64,000 nt of DNA from Nymphaea colorata (lineage: Eukaryota > Streptophyta > Magnoliopsida > Nymphaeales > Nymphaeaceae), in NCBI RefSeq assembly GCF_008831285.2, contig NC_045147.1, positions 16,222,854 to 16,286,853 of the forward strand. The letters are read 5' to 3'. Positions 12,101 to 23,800 of the stretch are shown here, one piece after another. How positions within the stretch are numbered: position 1 is the stretch's first letter; the number at the start of each line of letters is the position of its first letter. The notes below the pieces were generated by a model. That model was given only the letters and a program-made list of their open reading frames with translations. It ran no database searches and was not told where the DNA came from. The position numbers and the translations under genes are program-made.

Positions 12101-15100
12101 TGATGCTGCATATGGTGTTCTAGAAATGGTTGAGTGTGTAGCTTGGATTAAGACATAACTTGCTTTGCTTTTATATGCTTTTTTTATGTCTAATTTGGAG
12201 CATCTGTTGCAGGTGAGCTACAGCAGGCAGCTGCATCCACTAATGAAACTAAGAGCATTATACAGGAATGAGTTCAAATAGGACATAGTTTGTTGACAAG
12301 TGGAGCCCAATATATTGAACTTAATGTCTAGGGTCTGTTATATGATATGGCTTGATCCTATAGTCCACTAACCTCAAAGGGTCAAACTGTGCTGTCATGA
12401 ATTGTGTATATAATAGGTGCTTCATGTGCACAGTGCCTATTTATGCAAATAAACTCCTATACTATATGAGGAAAAGATGTTCAGATTATGAAATGCCTAT
12501 GGAAACATGTGCTGTGAGATATCTTTATATGTGTGTCAGCACAAACACGTACAGGTACTACCATTGACATAATTATGCTTGCTAGGTACTTCTGTTGTAT
12601 CGGTTTTCTGTTGTAACAGTTCATGTAATATAGCATGGCATCTTGGCATTGGTGTTCTATAACTCACTGTTACCATGTGAATCTATAAGAACTGTATATG
12701 GTTCTTATTTCATGAATCTCTGCATGGGATGAACAGCATCATCATGCTGCCTGTTGTTCCTAGATGGGAACTATAGTATAAAGCCCTAAAATTAATTGAA
12801 TATTTTAAGAGCTTATGCTGTATATTTCAGAAGTTAAGTCCAGTCGTCACTCTTCAGTAATCAATCAGACCTACTTGTATGTAAGATACTTTTCTGGCAA
12901 GATATCATGGTATTGGAATACACAGACATGTTTAAAGTTCCAGTAATTTATTGCAATTTGCAATTGCTATTAGAAAAAATTGTTGAGCTTCCAAGCATTG
13001 TTTTTGTTCTTTTCTTTGGATTTGGATGCACAAAAGCACGACCTTTGTCCATCCAACAGAATAGGTATACATCAACCTTATCCATGTCATTTCACCTATC
13101 TCAACCTAGATCTTGCACTTTTCCCAGTTGGTTGCAACTCTGTGAAGAGGATGTTGTTGTTTTTGGCCGGGGGGGGGGGGGGGGGGGGGTGTTGGAGGGC
13201 GAGAGGAGGATTAGGTGCGTAGTTTACTCATGCTTTATTTTTCCTGCATATAATGATGCCCCTGTTAAAACGTGTACAAGGTTTGGGTCATGATGTCTGG
13301 ATCTGGATCCAGATTAAGACGTCACATTAGAGGCGTTTCCTTTTTTAACATTAAGTTTTCCCATTAATGGCATGACTCTAATATTCTTTGTTTTTAATAG
13401 GACTTATTAGTCCATGGTGTAAAAGATTGATTTTATAATATAATCTTAGGGTTCAGCAAACAGTTACTGCTGCTGCCGTCCCTATCCTTTGGCACTTCTC
13501 TTCTCCTTCTTTCTTGTTTTTCTGTGCATAAGTCTTCGGTGGATGACACAATAATCTGATATTACAAAATCTTAGAGTCCACTGGTTTGGGGATAGTTGA
13601 TAGCTGAATCACTGATCAGATTGGCACTTACCCGCCGGTTCTAAACAGTCTGAAGATTTACATATGTATCTCTATTAGTCATTTTCTGCGTCTGTGATGT
13701 ATACCTTAATTTTTTCTTATATTCCTTGTGTAACTCAAGTGTATAAATGTGGAAGTAGTTGGTTTGGCATACTAGGACATAGGATGCATGTTTCTCCCGC
13801 ATCCTGCTTGGGTACAACTCATTGTTCCATGCTGATGACAAATTGGATGTGCACCTGACAAGTTTACTGAGATTGGGACCATCAACCCAATTGGATTCTT
13901 ACTGTGTCAGGCATCAGACCTTAGCACCGAGTCCCTGACAGAAGTAAATCCTGTTTGATTTCCAAAGATTATTTAAACCTGTTTTTTTATCATCATATAT
14001 TTATGGAGGGGTGATTCTTGTGAAAATGACTGCGGTTATTTTTACCCAGGATGGCAGCATTTTTAGCTTGTTTAGAGAATCTTAGTGACGGGACATGTAA
14101 GGATGATCTATAAATGAATTTGTTCAGTATTAAGGTGATGATGCATTCTGGCAGTTATAGTGCATGATCTTGTGATTATGTTTCAAAGAAAATTCATTTT
14201 GCTCCTCAGTACTCAGTGACTGGAGGTCATCTGCATGTATGTGGCAATTACATTCTATCACTATTGCAGGTGCTTTTCCAAAATGATTCACCAGCAACAC
14301 TACTTGCTCGCGTCATTGGTATCATCGGGAAAATTGACCAAAGCATGCTTGCAAAGGGACGTGAAACATACAAATATTTTACAAAAAATCACATGCTCTA
14401 TGAACGTAATCAGGTATTTCACAAGTCTCACTTCCCTCGTTGTATGTTTTGCTTCAAGGAATCATGCTGGTGCAAGTAATGTCATTACTTTTATTATCTC
14501 TTTTGAACTACTAGGTGTCCGGTCGATTGTGGGCAGAAGTTTTCATTAGGTGAGAAGGTTGGCAAGATAAATATTTATGCAAACACTCTTTTTTTAAAAG
14601 CAAAATGACCCCTTTACTGCTGTTCAGCTCGGGAAACCTGAGATTCTGACCTGGTTGGTGTTGCCCTTTATCAGCAGTTTTCTGGTCCAAATTTTTTGCC
14701 ATGTATGACTGATAAGCTGTATGATTAATAAGTTGAACATGTGGTGCTCATGTCCTTGGGCAAAGGTTTCGGGAATGACATAACTTTTACCTGCAATCAA
14801 ATTCCACTTAAAAATTAAAACCTTACTATAAAGTTATAGGTTTCTAGTTCCATAAAGTTTTGATGCTCCTTTTTCTAAAATTGATCTGAGCTGAGGATGG
14901 TTCACATTTTGTCCTTAACAACAACTTTTCACTGTTGAATCGAAGACGGGTTCATTCTTAATATGTGTTAATGGGATCTAGGACTAGTTAGGTGCGCATA
15001 AATGTTTCAATGTGGACCAGAAGAAACTTGAACTTATCATTTTCATTTGATCGCCATGAACTAAAAACTTGAAGTCATTGTTGCTTTAAATCCTCGTTCG

Positions 15101-15673
15101 CTAAATCTTCCTCATTTTACTTTTTGTTCACATCACCATATTAAATGGATTCCAGGGTTTGAATTCATAATGGTTCATAATTTCATCCGGTTATGTTGCC
15201 AAATCGCTGGAATCCAACAGGTTACATGATTCCCACTAAGCACAACAAATGGACGATTGTAATTTTTTCAAAATAAAAGAAATATTATCTTCATGCAGTG
15301 GAACCAATGAAAACGAGTTTTTGAAAGAGAATGAGGTGACCTTGGTCCATCTCATCATGCTTGATTAATGTCGAGTAGCCAAAATCTTTATACTTGTGTT
15401 ATCCATATTCAACCGTGGTTTGGTTTTTCAAGTATTACAGCATGAAATAGTGCCCATTGATGCTGTATGTTTCGTTTTTTTCAGGACACAAACAAACTGG
15501 AGTACTTGATCCCAAAGAAGTCATCATTAAGGCATCGGTTGCCTATGGCAGATCAGGGTTTTGTAGACTTTGTTGCACATCTACTTGAAATAAATCCCAA
15601 GAAGCGCCCAAGTGCAACTGAAGCTCTTGCACATCCATGGCTGTCATATCCATATGAGCCGATCTCATCATGA
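6193..15673 (+). CDS. Plant-type DYRK dual-specificity protein kinase (DYRKP)
   Basis: Coding exons are 6193-7585, 8575-9928, 10156-10435, 10755-10862, 11005-11283, 14270-14413 and 15485-15673. All introns are GT-AG and phases agree, giving 1248 aa. Residues about 5-30 ([18 protein letters not shown]) form a LisH-like helix. A long, Ser/Asp/Glu-rich, probably disordered region follows, then a conserved block (WLSVSQGI...) at the start of exon 2. The kinase domain is about 935-1241. It has a glycine loop LGSAAFSKA, the VAIK-type lysine in VCVKIIKN, a catalytic HCDLKPEN (about 1065), DLGSS replacing DFG (about 1087), and [12 protein letters not shown] in the activation segment. HCDLKPEN and the SRSYRAPE activation motif place it in the DYRK family. 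The long N-terminus fits the plant DYRKP group, which includes the Chlamydomonas starch regulator STD1 and Arabidopsis paralogues of about 1150 aa. Intron 5 is nearly 3 kb. The gene ends 2 kb before NRDE2 on the same strand. Substrates in land plants are largely unknown. Confidence 0.93.
13169..13189 (+). repeat. 21-nt poly-G tract in kinase intron 5
   Basis: An uninterrupted run of 21 G lies within the 2986-bp intron between the exons ending AELCTGN and starting VLFQND. It is a candidate G-quadruplex and a likely site of length error in sequencing. Confidence 0.9.
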
Positions 15674-17326
15674 TCCATGTGGGTTTATTTTAGTGGTTAT
15701 GGTTTTGTGGGATCAAGTGGTGCTGTTTAAACCATGTGCTTGTTGCTGCTCCACTGGATGAGAATGATTGCCTTATCATGCTAGCAGGCAAGATATACCA
15801 ATGACAGTCTCAGGGAAATGTATAGTAGAGGCACAATGGGCCCAAGCTTTCGTTTCAAGGCAGCCTATACTTGTGATGGGTGGCTATATCACGACGAGTG
15901 TTGCCAAAGGAACGGCTTTGTACGGTATCCTGTAAGCTGTGTTGTATTTTTGCATGCACAAAGTGTTCACGAGTCCTGGGATGGAGGTAATTATTGTGTA
16001 TATGTGAATCTGTGATTATTTTTTTTTCTCAAGGTTTTGCTGATGGTCCATCGGGTTGTTGTCTGTATCACTGTTCTCTGGACAAGATGCTGTTGCTCTC
16101 TCTGTCTCTTGCAATCTCCTTCACCCCCCTCTCCCATGTAAAAGGTTGAAATGTTCCCTCTGAGAGACAGCTTTCCCACGGCGCATGAAGGATTACAACT
16201 CAACAATGTAATTCTTCTACACAGCACAGAGTGCATGTCTTTCGAAAGATCAGCCTCAATAGGTGATCAAGGCAACTAAGACCCCATTTGGAAGCAGGGT
16301 TTTAATGGTGTGTGGGAACTGGGGGACTGTGGTTGTGGTTTTCTCGATGCCTTGTGATGTTGAGAGCACTAATATTCCCACGAGCTTGTATTGCATGGAG
16401 TGAATGTTGCAACTTCATCCTCAAAATCATTTTTACACTTTATTCTGAATGATCAGACGTTGGCTATACATTGCTTTGGTGTGGTGAGTCAAGATAGAGG
16501 CTCAACGTGATTTCTTTCGGTTAGGAACATTGCTTTGGTGTGGTGAGTCAAGATAGAGGCTCAAAGTGATTTCTTTCGGTTAGGAAGGTCAAGCTCTGGC
16601 CTCATGGGCTCGACTTGTTTAATTGTTGGGAGAGAATACGTCATGGTGTTGTTACAAAAAGGTATTAGAAAATACTTGGGTTTGACATGAAACGATTCAA
16701 TGTATTCGATTTTTTTAAAACTCTAAACTAATGTTTTCGTATAACGTGACATGCATCAACACGAATGACATAACAAAGTGGGTGAGAGGCGATAGGGGGC
16801 ATGAAAAGAATGACCAAGAAAAGTAAGAAAAGACTGAATATGAAAACAGCAACCTATCAGGCATCTCCTGAATATACATCAGTCAAAGAGGATCAAGCTC
16901 ACAATAATGGGATATGTAGATCTTGTGTGATATCCCATGTTCAAGAATGCCTTGGAAAGAGTCCAACATATAAGATTTGATAAAAGAATAATTCCACTCA
17001 TTACCGTATGTCATAGTTCATGGCATGTTTATCTGTTGGATTAAATACATACCGAGCATACCCGAATCCGCCAAACCATGCAATCAAATTTAACGTAGTA
17101 ATCTGTCCCTTTAGTTGTATCCATGTGGCATAAATATGTGTATTTGGATCAGTTGAGGTCGTGATGTAGAGTGGTTGCCTCGTGGGAACCATTAAGTTCC
17201 ATGAGTCCGGTGTACTGTCACCTGGGCTCCAATTGATTGCGCCAAATAGAGGACGTCGAGTTCGGCATACCTTAGGTCCGACTCAACTGTATCCGTATTG
17301 TGTAGGCGGTGCCTCCGAGAACGTTA
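15674..17326. other. 3' flank of the kinase gene and spacer before U6
   Basis: No coding exon is seen. The segment holds the 3'UTR of the kinase, an exact-looking 59-bp tandem duplication (16469-16586), and AT-rich spacer. Short ORFs here show no family signature. Confidence 0.5.
16469..16586 (+). repeat. 59-bp tandem duplication
   Basis: Two adjacent units (16469-16527 and 16528-16586) both begin CATTGCTTTGGTGTGGTGAG and differ at one obvious position (CTCAACG versus CTCAAAG). This is a recent slippage or duplication event downstream of the kinase. Confidence 0.9.
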
Positions 17327-17370
17327 GTCCTGTATCGAAAATCGAGGAAAAAATATGACGCCTTAAAAAA
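17327..17370 (+). promoter_or_regulatory. Degenerate Pol III U6 promoter (USE-like and TATA-like)
   Basis: GTCCTGTATCG at 17327-17337 matches the plant upstream sequence element RTCCCACATCG at 8 of 11 positions. An AT-rich TTAAAAAAA at about 17363-17371 stands roughly where the TATA box should be, about 25-30 bp before the U6 start. The spacing of about 25 bp between the two is the Pol III arrangement known for plant U6 genes. Both boxes are imperfect, so promoter strength is uncertain. Confidence 0.45.
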
Positions 17371-17391
17371 ATGCCTGCTCATCGAACGATT

Positions 17392-17411
17392 GTCTCTTCG
17401 GAGACATCCGA

Positions 17412-17443
<32 letters not shown>

Positions 17444-17493
17444 GGCCCCTGCGCAAGGATGACACGCACAAATCGAGAAATGGTCCAAATTTT
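17392..17493 (+). ncRNA. U6: U6 spliceosomal snRNA
   Basis: The sequence matches the plant U6 snRNA across its length. It has the 5' stem-loop with a TTCG tetraloop, the ACAGAGA box (ATACAGAGAAGATTAGCATGG region), AGC triad, internal stem-loop segment (CCCCTGCGCAAGGATGACACGC) and the 3' end GGTCCAAATTTT followed by the T-run terminator. Compared from memory with the usual plant form GTCCCTTCGGGGAC, this copy reads GTCTCTTCGGAGAC: one C-to-T and one G-to-A change that together restore pairing in the 5' stem. U6 supplies the catalytic RNA core of the spliceosome. The gene lies in the same orientation as, and 196 bp ahead of, the NRDE2 start codon. Confidence 0.95.
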
Positions 17494-17497
17494 TTTT
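17490..17497 (+). terminator. Pol III T-run terminator of U6
   Basis: Eight consecutive T directly follow GGTCCAAA at the U6 3' end, as expected for RNA polymerase III termination. Confidence 0.85.
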
Positions 17498-17635
17498 CCT
17501 TTCTCGCGGTTGTCTTCCTGGATTCTGTGATGAAGGTCGTCTGTTGTTTTGCCCAATTTCTTTTTCATCTCTCGCGCTCTTTTTTTTTTTGGATTCTGTG
17601 ATGAAATCGTCTATTGTTTTGCGCTTTTTCCGATT
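17490..17635 (+). repeat. Imperfect 70-75 bp tandem duplication between U6 and NRDE2
   Basis: Two units share T-run, then TCTCGCG, then a second T-rich stretch, then GGATTCTGTGATGAA and TCGTCTRTTGTTTTGC. The first unit starts with the U6 terminator T-run, so the second carries a copy of the terminator-like T tract. The array lies in the NRDE2 promoter or leader. Confidence 0.75.
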
Positions 17636-17688
17636 TTGGATTTCAGCTTTCATAAGCTACGTTTTGCCGCCTTTGGGAATGAAAGGGG

Positions 17689-20600
17689 ATGGGGCGCGAA
17701 GGAGATGAAGAAGCAGAAGGGAAGGTGGAAGGCGAGGGGACGACGTCGTTGTTCCCGCTTGCTTCTGTCTTCCCCGTCTCCGGCGATCGATCGTCCTCGG
17801 GTGATAGCAAGCCTCAGTGGCTCTACAACCCGAGCTTCTCTTTTGACGTTTCCAAGATACATGACTCCGTCGGCGCCGTCGCTTACGAGCCAGGGCCAGG
17901 AAGCGACGAGGAGAAGCGTGTCGAGGTTCGCGAGCGTCCTTCCTATGATATCTTGGAGTCTCCGTCCTCGTCTGAAGCCGAGTATAGGGAGAGGCGGAGG
18001 AGGAAGAAGGGCAAGAAACGCAGAAGATCGCATGAAGGGGTTAAAGATGTAACAAGGAAATCCAAGGTTCAGGCGTGGGCGGGTTTGGGCGGGAAGCAGG
18101 ACAAGGATTATTACTTCGATGTCCGTGGCGACCGAGACAATCTCGCTTTCGGATGCCTTTATAGGTAAAGATTTGAGTTCTCTTTTGTTTCCTTCTGGAA
18201 TCAATCTCTTTTGAACGTATACTCTCTCCATTTGCTGCGTCCGATTTGGCAATGTCGACAGCACCTAAGCGCGGTTGTAGTTTTGTTATCTGTTGCATTA
18301 CCGTGACGGTCACACAGTTCGTGCTTTTTAGATCCCTAAATTTTGCTTGTAATAGGCATGGATGTTGAACTGCTTGTGATCCTTCAGGCTCAACTATTTG
18401 CCGCTCTTCATGGCTGTTCCTATCAATTTGTTTAGTAGAATTAAAATGATTTGGGGGCTTTTTAGATGCTTGTGCTTGTGAATTCATAGATAAGTTGTCG
18501 AGAAAATTTCTGTGGTTTGCTTCAATTGATGAGCCGTACCGTGCTGAATTCTGGGAAATTGAGTTATTAGTTTAAGACTAGGTGGCTCTTATGTAGAACC
18601 TAAACTTCTTGTAATTTCGTTTAATTTCCAAAATATTATCCTTTTACTGGTAAGACATTTACAAATAAATTCTAATTTCATCCGACATGGGAAGAGCTTG
18701 TCCTGTCGTCGATAAAGCATCCGTAAACTGGATATAGAAAAGTTTTACAAGTCCAGGGCACTTATCTCTGTCCATACCATTGAATGATATTCTGGATTGA
18801 AGTATTGGAAACTAAGAATGTTAAACATTGTTATAGTAGGAGTATTCATTCTGATAAAACTGATGTGACAATTACTAATTAGCTTCACTTCTTTGTAAAA
18901 ATTTGTCCGAGTGACTTGCAATTAGAATGTTGATGTAAGGCATCACACTAAAACTTTTGAAATGGATATGATGTCTTTCCACAAGTGAGGACTCATTTAA
19001 AGTATCAACTGGAGATGCCAGGCTAGGAAGTGCAAGTGGGGTGTGATACGGGAAGAAGAAATGCAATGTGTGACATTTTTAAAATTTCATCAAGTCTAAA
19101 ACGTGCGATGATGGGATGACTTATTATTGGGGTATAAACAAAATGAGAGCTTATTATGAATTAAATAAGAAGAAAAAAATGAATAAAAGGAGAAACAAAA
19201 TAATAGCTAGTTAAAAGATCGTATGCAAGCAAAGGAAAACTAAAGGAGAAGAGACCATATACACTGGTAAAAATTGCATATATCTCTATGTTGCTGATCA
19301 CCTAACACATGGGCATTAGAGCCATTAAATTCTTAAAATTGAAGAATATGTGCTATCCCCTAGAAAGATACATTTTGTTGCCAAAATTTGGCACATTAAC
19401 TACTAATAATATATTAATAATATAGTGATTTTTTTATAACATAATCCAACTCCAACCATAGTCACTAATATGTGTCTGTGTATGTATATTAAATCAGTCA
19501 TGCTTTGTGATTGCCTGATCGAGTATTGCTGTTTTAGTTGTTGGATCTTTTTCTTTTATGCCTCATTTCTTTTTTTCTCTTCTGGCTTTACCTGCTTTTG
19601 GTCATATGTTTTTGCTGGATGCTAACACCACGTGTTGATAAACTCATAGAAATTGGATGGTGCTCAGATCTAACTCTTGATACAAATGCAGAATGGATAT
19701 TGCACGGTTCAGGCGTCATGAACTCTTAAATTGGTCTGATCGTGTTGTACCTTCAAAGTCTTTTAGATGGGATTTATCATTGTACTCAGAAGGAGATGCT
19801 AATGGCATGGACAACAAGGCAAAATTTGAAGGACGTTATTATTCTATAAAATATGCTGCCTTGGAAAGACATAAACAATTGAAACACATACTTTTTTTGC
19901 GGCAAAAGAGATCCTACATAAATCCTGAGGAGTTCATCCCTCTGACTGATGTGTCAACTAGTGATACAAGTATCATTGGAATGAAATTGGGCCCAGAAGT
20001 CCAGGAATCCTGGGAGGATCAGGTGATACGTAAAACAAAGGAATTCAACAAACTGACTAGGGATTTCCCACATGATGAGAAGGCATGGATAGCTTTTGCA
20101 GAGTACCAGGTAAATTTCCTTTTGTTGATTTCTTGACATATTTAATCTGGTGTAGTTCTCAATTGCAATACTCAGGTGTTTCAGGCATTACTTCTCTTCA
20201 AGTGAAGAGGTGTTTATTTGGCTGTTACTTCCTCCCCTTAATGATATACAGCATAAATATAAAGCCGGTAGACAATGTGAGCAGTGATGTGTTGGTTTAA
20301 ATTTTTTTTGCCTTCAGTTTGCAAATTCCATCCGATCTTGTAATAGGTTTCAAATTTGAAAGACCACTGACTTTGCATGATTTGGCTTGGGAAGGTGTAG
20401 TTGATAAATCGCTCTGAATCAACTGATGAAATTCAAGATTCAGATGGCTTAGCGAAGCCAAAGGCAACATTGAGGTGTTCTGTTTGGCGTATGAAAAGGA
20501 AGTGCAGTTCTTATCTTGGATTGGGGCTTTCCTATTTTCCAACTCTAATGAAACTTATCTATGATACGTTTGTGATCACCAGGCTGACATGATCAAAAGC

Positions 20601-20760
20601 TTGTAGGTCAGCTATTTATTTGTGTTTCTGACCAAAAAACCAGGCTTTATTGAAAGCGTAAAATTTGATATATTTTCAGCAAAATTTTTTATCTGTAGGG
20701 TTGAATTAGGAAAAAAAAGGGAAAATCTGAAAAAAGAGAAAATACAACTAGAATGAACGT

Positions 20761-20803
<43 letters not shown>

Positions 20804-23800
20804 TATATCACTTGGCTTAACTCTTGAGTGTCTTCAAGTGCGAAATCAAAGGAAATAGGTTTAAGTGTAATATGTATCAAACACTTATGACTTATCACAT
20901 ATATCACTGATCTTTACAAAAAAATGTGAAAAGCTGGAAAATAAAGAAACACTAAAAATGATAAAATCGTTATGTTTTGGAAAAAAATTAAATATCATTT
21001 TATTTTCCAATTTCTTCTAATGTTTTTCTAAATTTATTGGTGTTTCTTTTAATGTTTTAATAGCTATTTTGGTTGTTGTTCAATGTTTTTGTGAGGAAAT
21101 AGTATTATAGTAGAGAACTCAAAAATTTCATTATTTTTTTTCTATTTTGAAAATTTTTAAATTCCTGTGATATCCCCCCAAAAAAACTTCCCATTCAATA
21201 CCCGAGGAAAACCTTTCTAATATAAACTCAAAACTGGTATTTGTGGCAATGGCATTGAAATCTGTTAAGATGTCTACATGGCATCAAGTGTCCATTTTTC
21301 TAGGTTATCTGTATATTTGGTAAATGAAATGTCAATGTAGGTCCTGATGTCTTGTCAGGTCTGAAACTTGGCCCTCTAGAAGTGGCAAGGTAACTGCAGT
21401 GATTGACCACCTTCTGGTTGCTGATCTTCTCTCCTGTGATTTCAAACCAGTGTCAGCTATATTACATCTGATTCTCAAGATCAGTGAAATGTGTTGAAGT
21501 TCCGGGGGTTAGTTATCGTACTTGAGGATGCTCCACACAAGGTTCCCATTATTCTTGTTAACCTCTAAACACTGAATAACAATTAATGTTGTGGAGAGAA
21601 TAACAATTAATGTTTCAAGTTTCTCAGTTGTGGTTGTTTGATTGATTTGTGATCAGGGCAAACATGAGTTGGGTTCCTTACCTTCTTTGGTCTTGTTATT
21701 TCTCTCTGTCTGCTGATATTATTTTTTATTGCTATTTAGGACAAGATTGCTAATATGCAATCAACAAAAGGGGCTCGCATCCAAGCACTTGAAAAGAAAA
21801 TTAGTATTCTCGAAAAAGCGGCACAGCTGAATCCAGATAATGAAGAACTATTACTTTATCTCATGAAGGCCTATGGAAGTCGCGATGGTGGTTCAGTCCT
21901 TGTTGAACGATGGGAAAAAATACTTATGCAGCATCCAGGTAGCTGCAAGCTGTGGAAAGAGTTTCTGTGTTCCTGTCAAAGTGAATTTTCAAGATTTAAA
22001 ACTTCTGAGATGAGGAAAATGTATGCTCATGCTATCCGGGCTCTATCTGCTACATCTATGAAGCTGTGTAGGCAGGTTACTATTTAACGTCTAGTAGGAA
22101 CTAAATGGCGGTTATGAATTACTGCGTCTGCACTTCTCTTGTTTGTTTAGTGATGTCTATTTTTGAAATATAATCTCTGTAGCTGGTAAAGTCAGGCTAA
22201 TCTCTGTAGCTGGTAAAGTCAGGCTTTGCTTTGTCTGGTAAGTGTTGGTGGTGAGCCATGTCCCTTGAAGTTGATGCTAGGTCAAGAAGGAGGTGTTAAT
22301 TGCAACATTCTCTAGTTCAGACAAACTATTTACCTTGGTATAGTGTTTTATAAGAAATTCAGACAAATGAACAGCAAATTTTTTTGGAAAGGTGTTATAG
22401 ATTCATAATTTTGTCATGCTGGTTCCATATTAGTTTTGAGTTTTAGCTTTTCTCTAATTTTTATTTTTAGAGTCTTTACTCATTTTGCTTGGTTCTGTTC
22501 AGAAAATTGCACATGCGAAGTTCCTAAGGAGTAAACATCTGGCTATTTGTCCTGTTGTCTACTTGTCTCTTTTAACCTGCAAGTATCCTCCTGTTTAGCT
22601 TGTGCAAACACACATGCAATCACAGACATGTGGATATGCATATGCATGTGGGGGCATGCAGGGCTCATGCGTGCATGTGACATATGAGTGTGCGATGCAT
22701 GTGTGGTTTGCAGGAAAAAAAAGGCTTGCGAGTGGTGTGTGTGGGCTGTGATATTGTTCGGTAGTTGCATGATAGTTTTTATTCCTTCTATGGTTCTCTT
22801 AGTATGCAAAATGGCGCATAAAGTTTATACGCATGATGTTAGGCAAAGTCTATGTACATGATGTTAAACTATGTTTTTTGGACACTGATATAAGTACTGG
22901 ACATTTGGTACCAAATTACGAACAGTCAGAAACATTGATCTTGGAAAACTGGAGACACACACACAAGTACAGATTGGTTGAGCATAGCCAGTCTTCAGAA
23001 GTAGACACTTGAGCATGGCTATAAATAACATGAACATTCCTTAACAAGAATGAGGAAAAGAAAATTTTCATAAAAACAAGAGAAGAAGAAAAGGAACAAG
23101 GAAAAGGAAAATAACTTCAGAACACAAAAGGAGGAGTAAAAGAAGTAAAAAACTTGCCTCATGCAGCAGAAGGAAGAAACAGAAAAAACAATCTTAGGGC
23201 ATTGAAGAAAAAAAGCCTAAGGTATTGAATGGTTAGGCAAGCCTATTTGCCCGAACAATGGTTTAGAGTCTTTAGACATTTTCAAGTGACAGGTTACGTA
23301 GGAAGGGCTAGCATGCACATCAAGCGAGGCTTAAGGTGAATAGGTGAGCATAGGCATGCCTAAGTGTACTTTTGACAGCTTGTGTGTTTTCAAATTAAAT
23401 GCCATGGAGTGTCAGTGTAGGCATTGGTCTCCAAACAAGGTTGGATATTGACATCTTGGCCCCTATAGGAATGTCAAGGCAACATAGATGTGTGGTATAT
23501 TCAAATGTTAGGATTTTGTGAATAGCTGATTACTGAATTAATGTTTATATGTACAATACATATAGATATATGTGTCTCGAAGTGATTATTATTTCCTTTT
23601 TTTATAAGTTTTTGTTTACTTGTAATTCTCTGTGTCTATGTGTGTGTGCGTGATTGGTGGATTATTTGCTTTATGCGATTTATGTATATTTTTTGTCACT
23701 ACTCTTTCATGTGTGTGTCTATATATATATATAGTACTTTTAATGTGTTTGTTCCCACTAGCTAAATGCATATATATATTGGTCATATATGTTAAATTTT

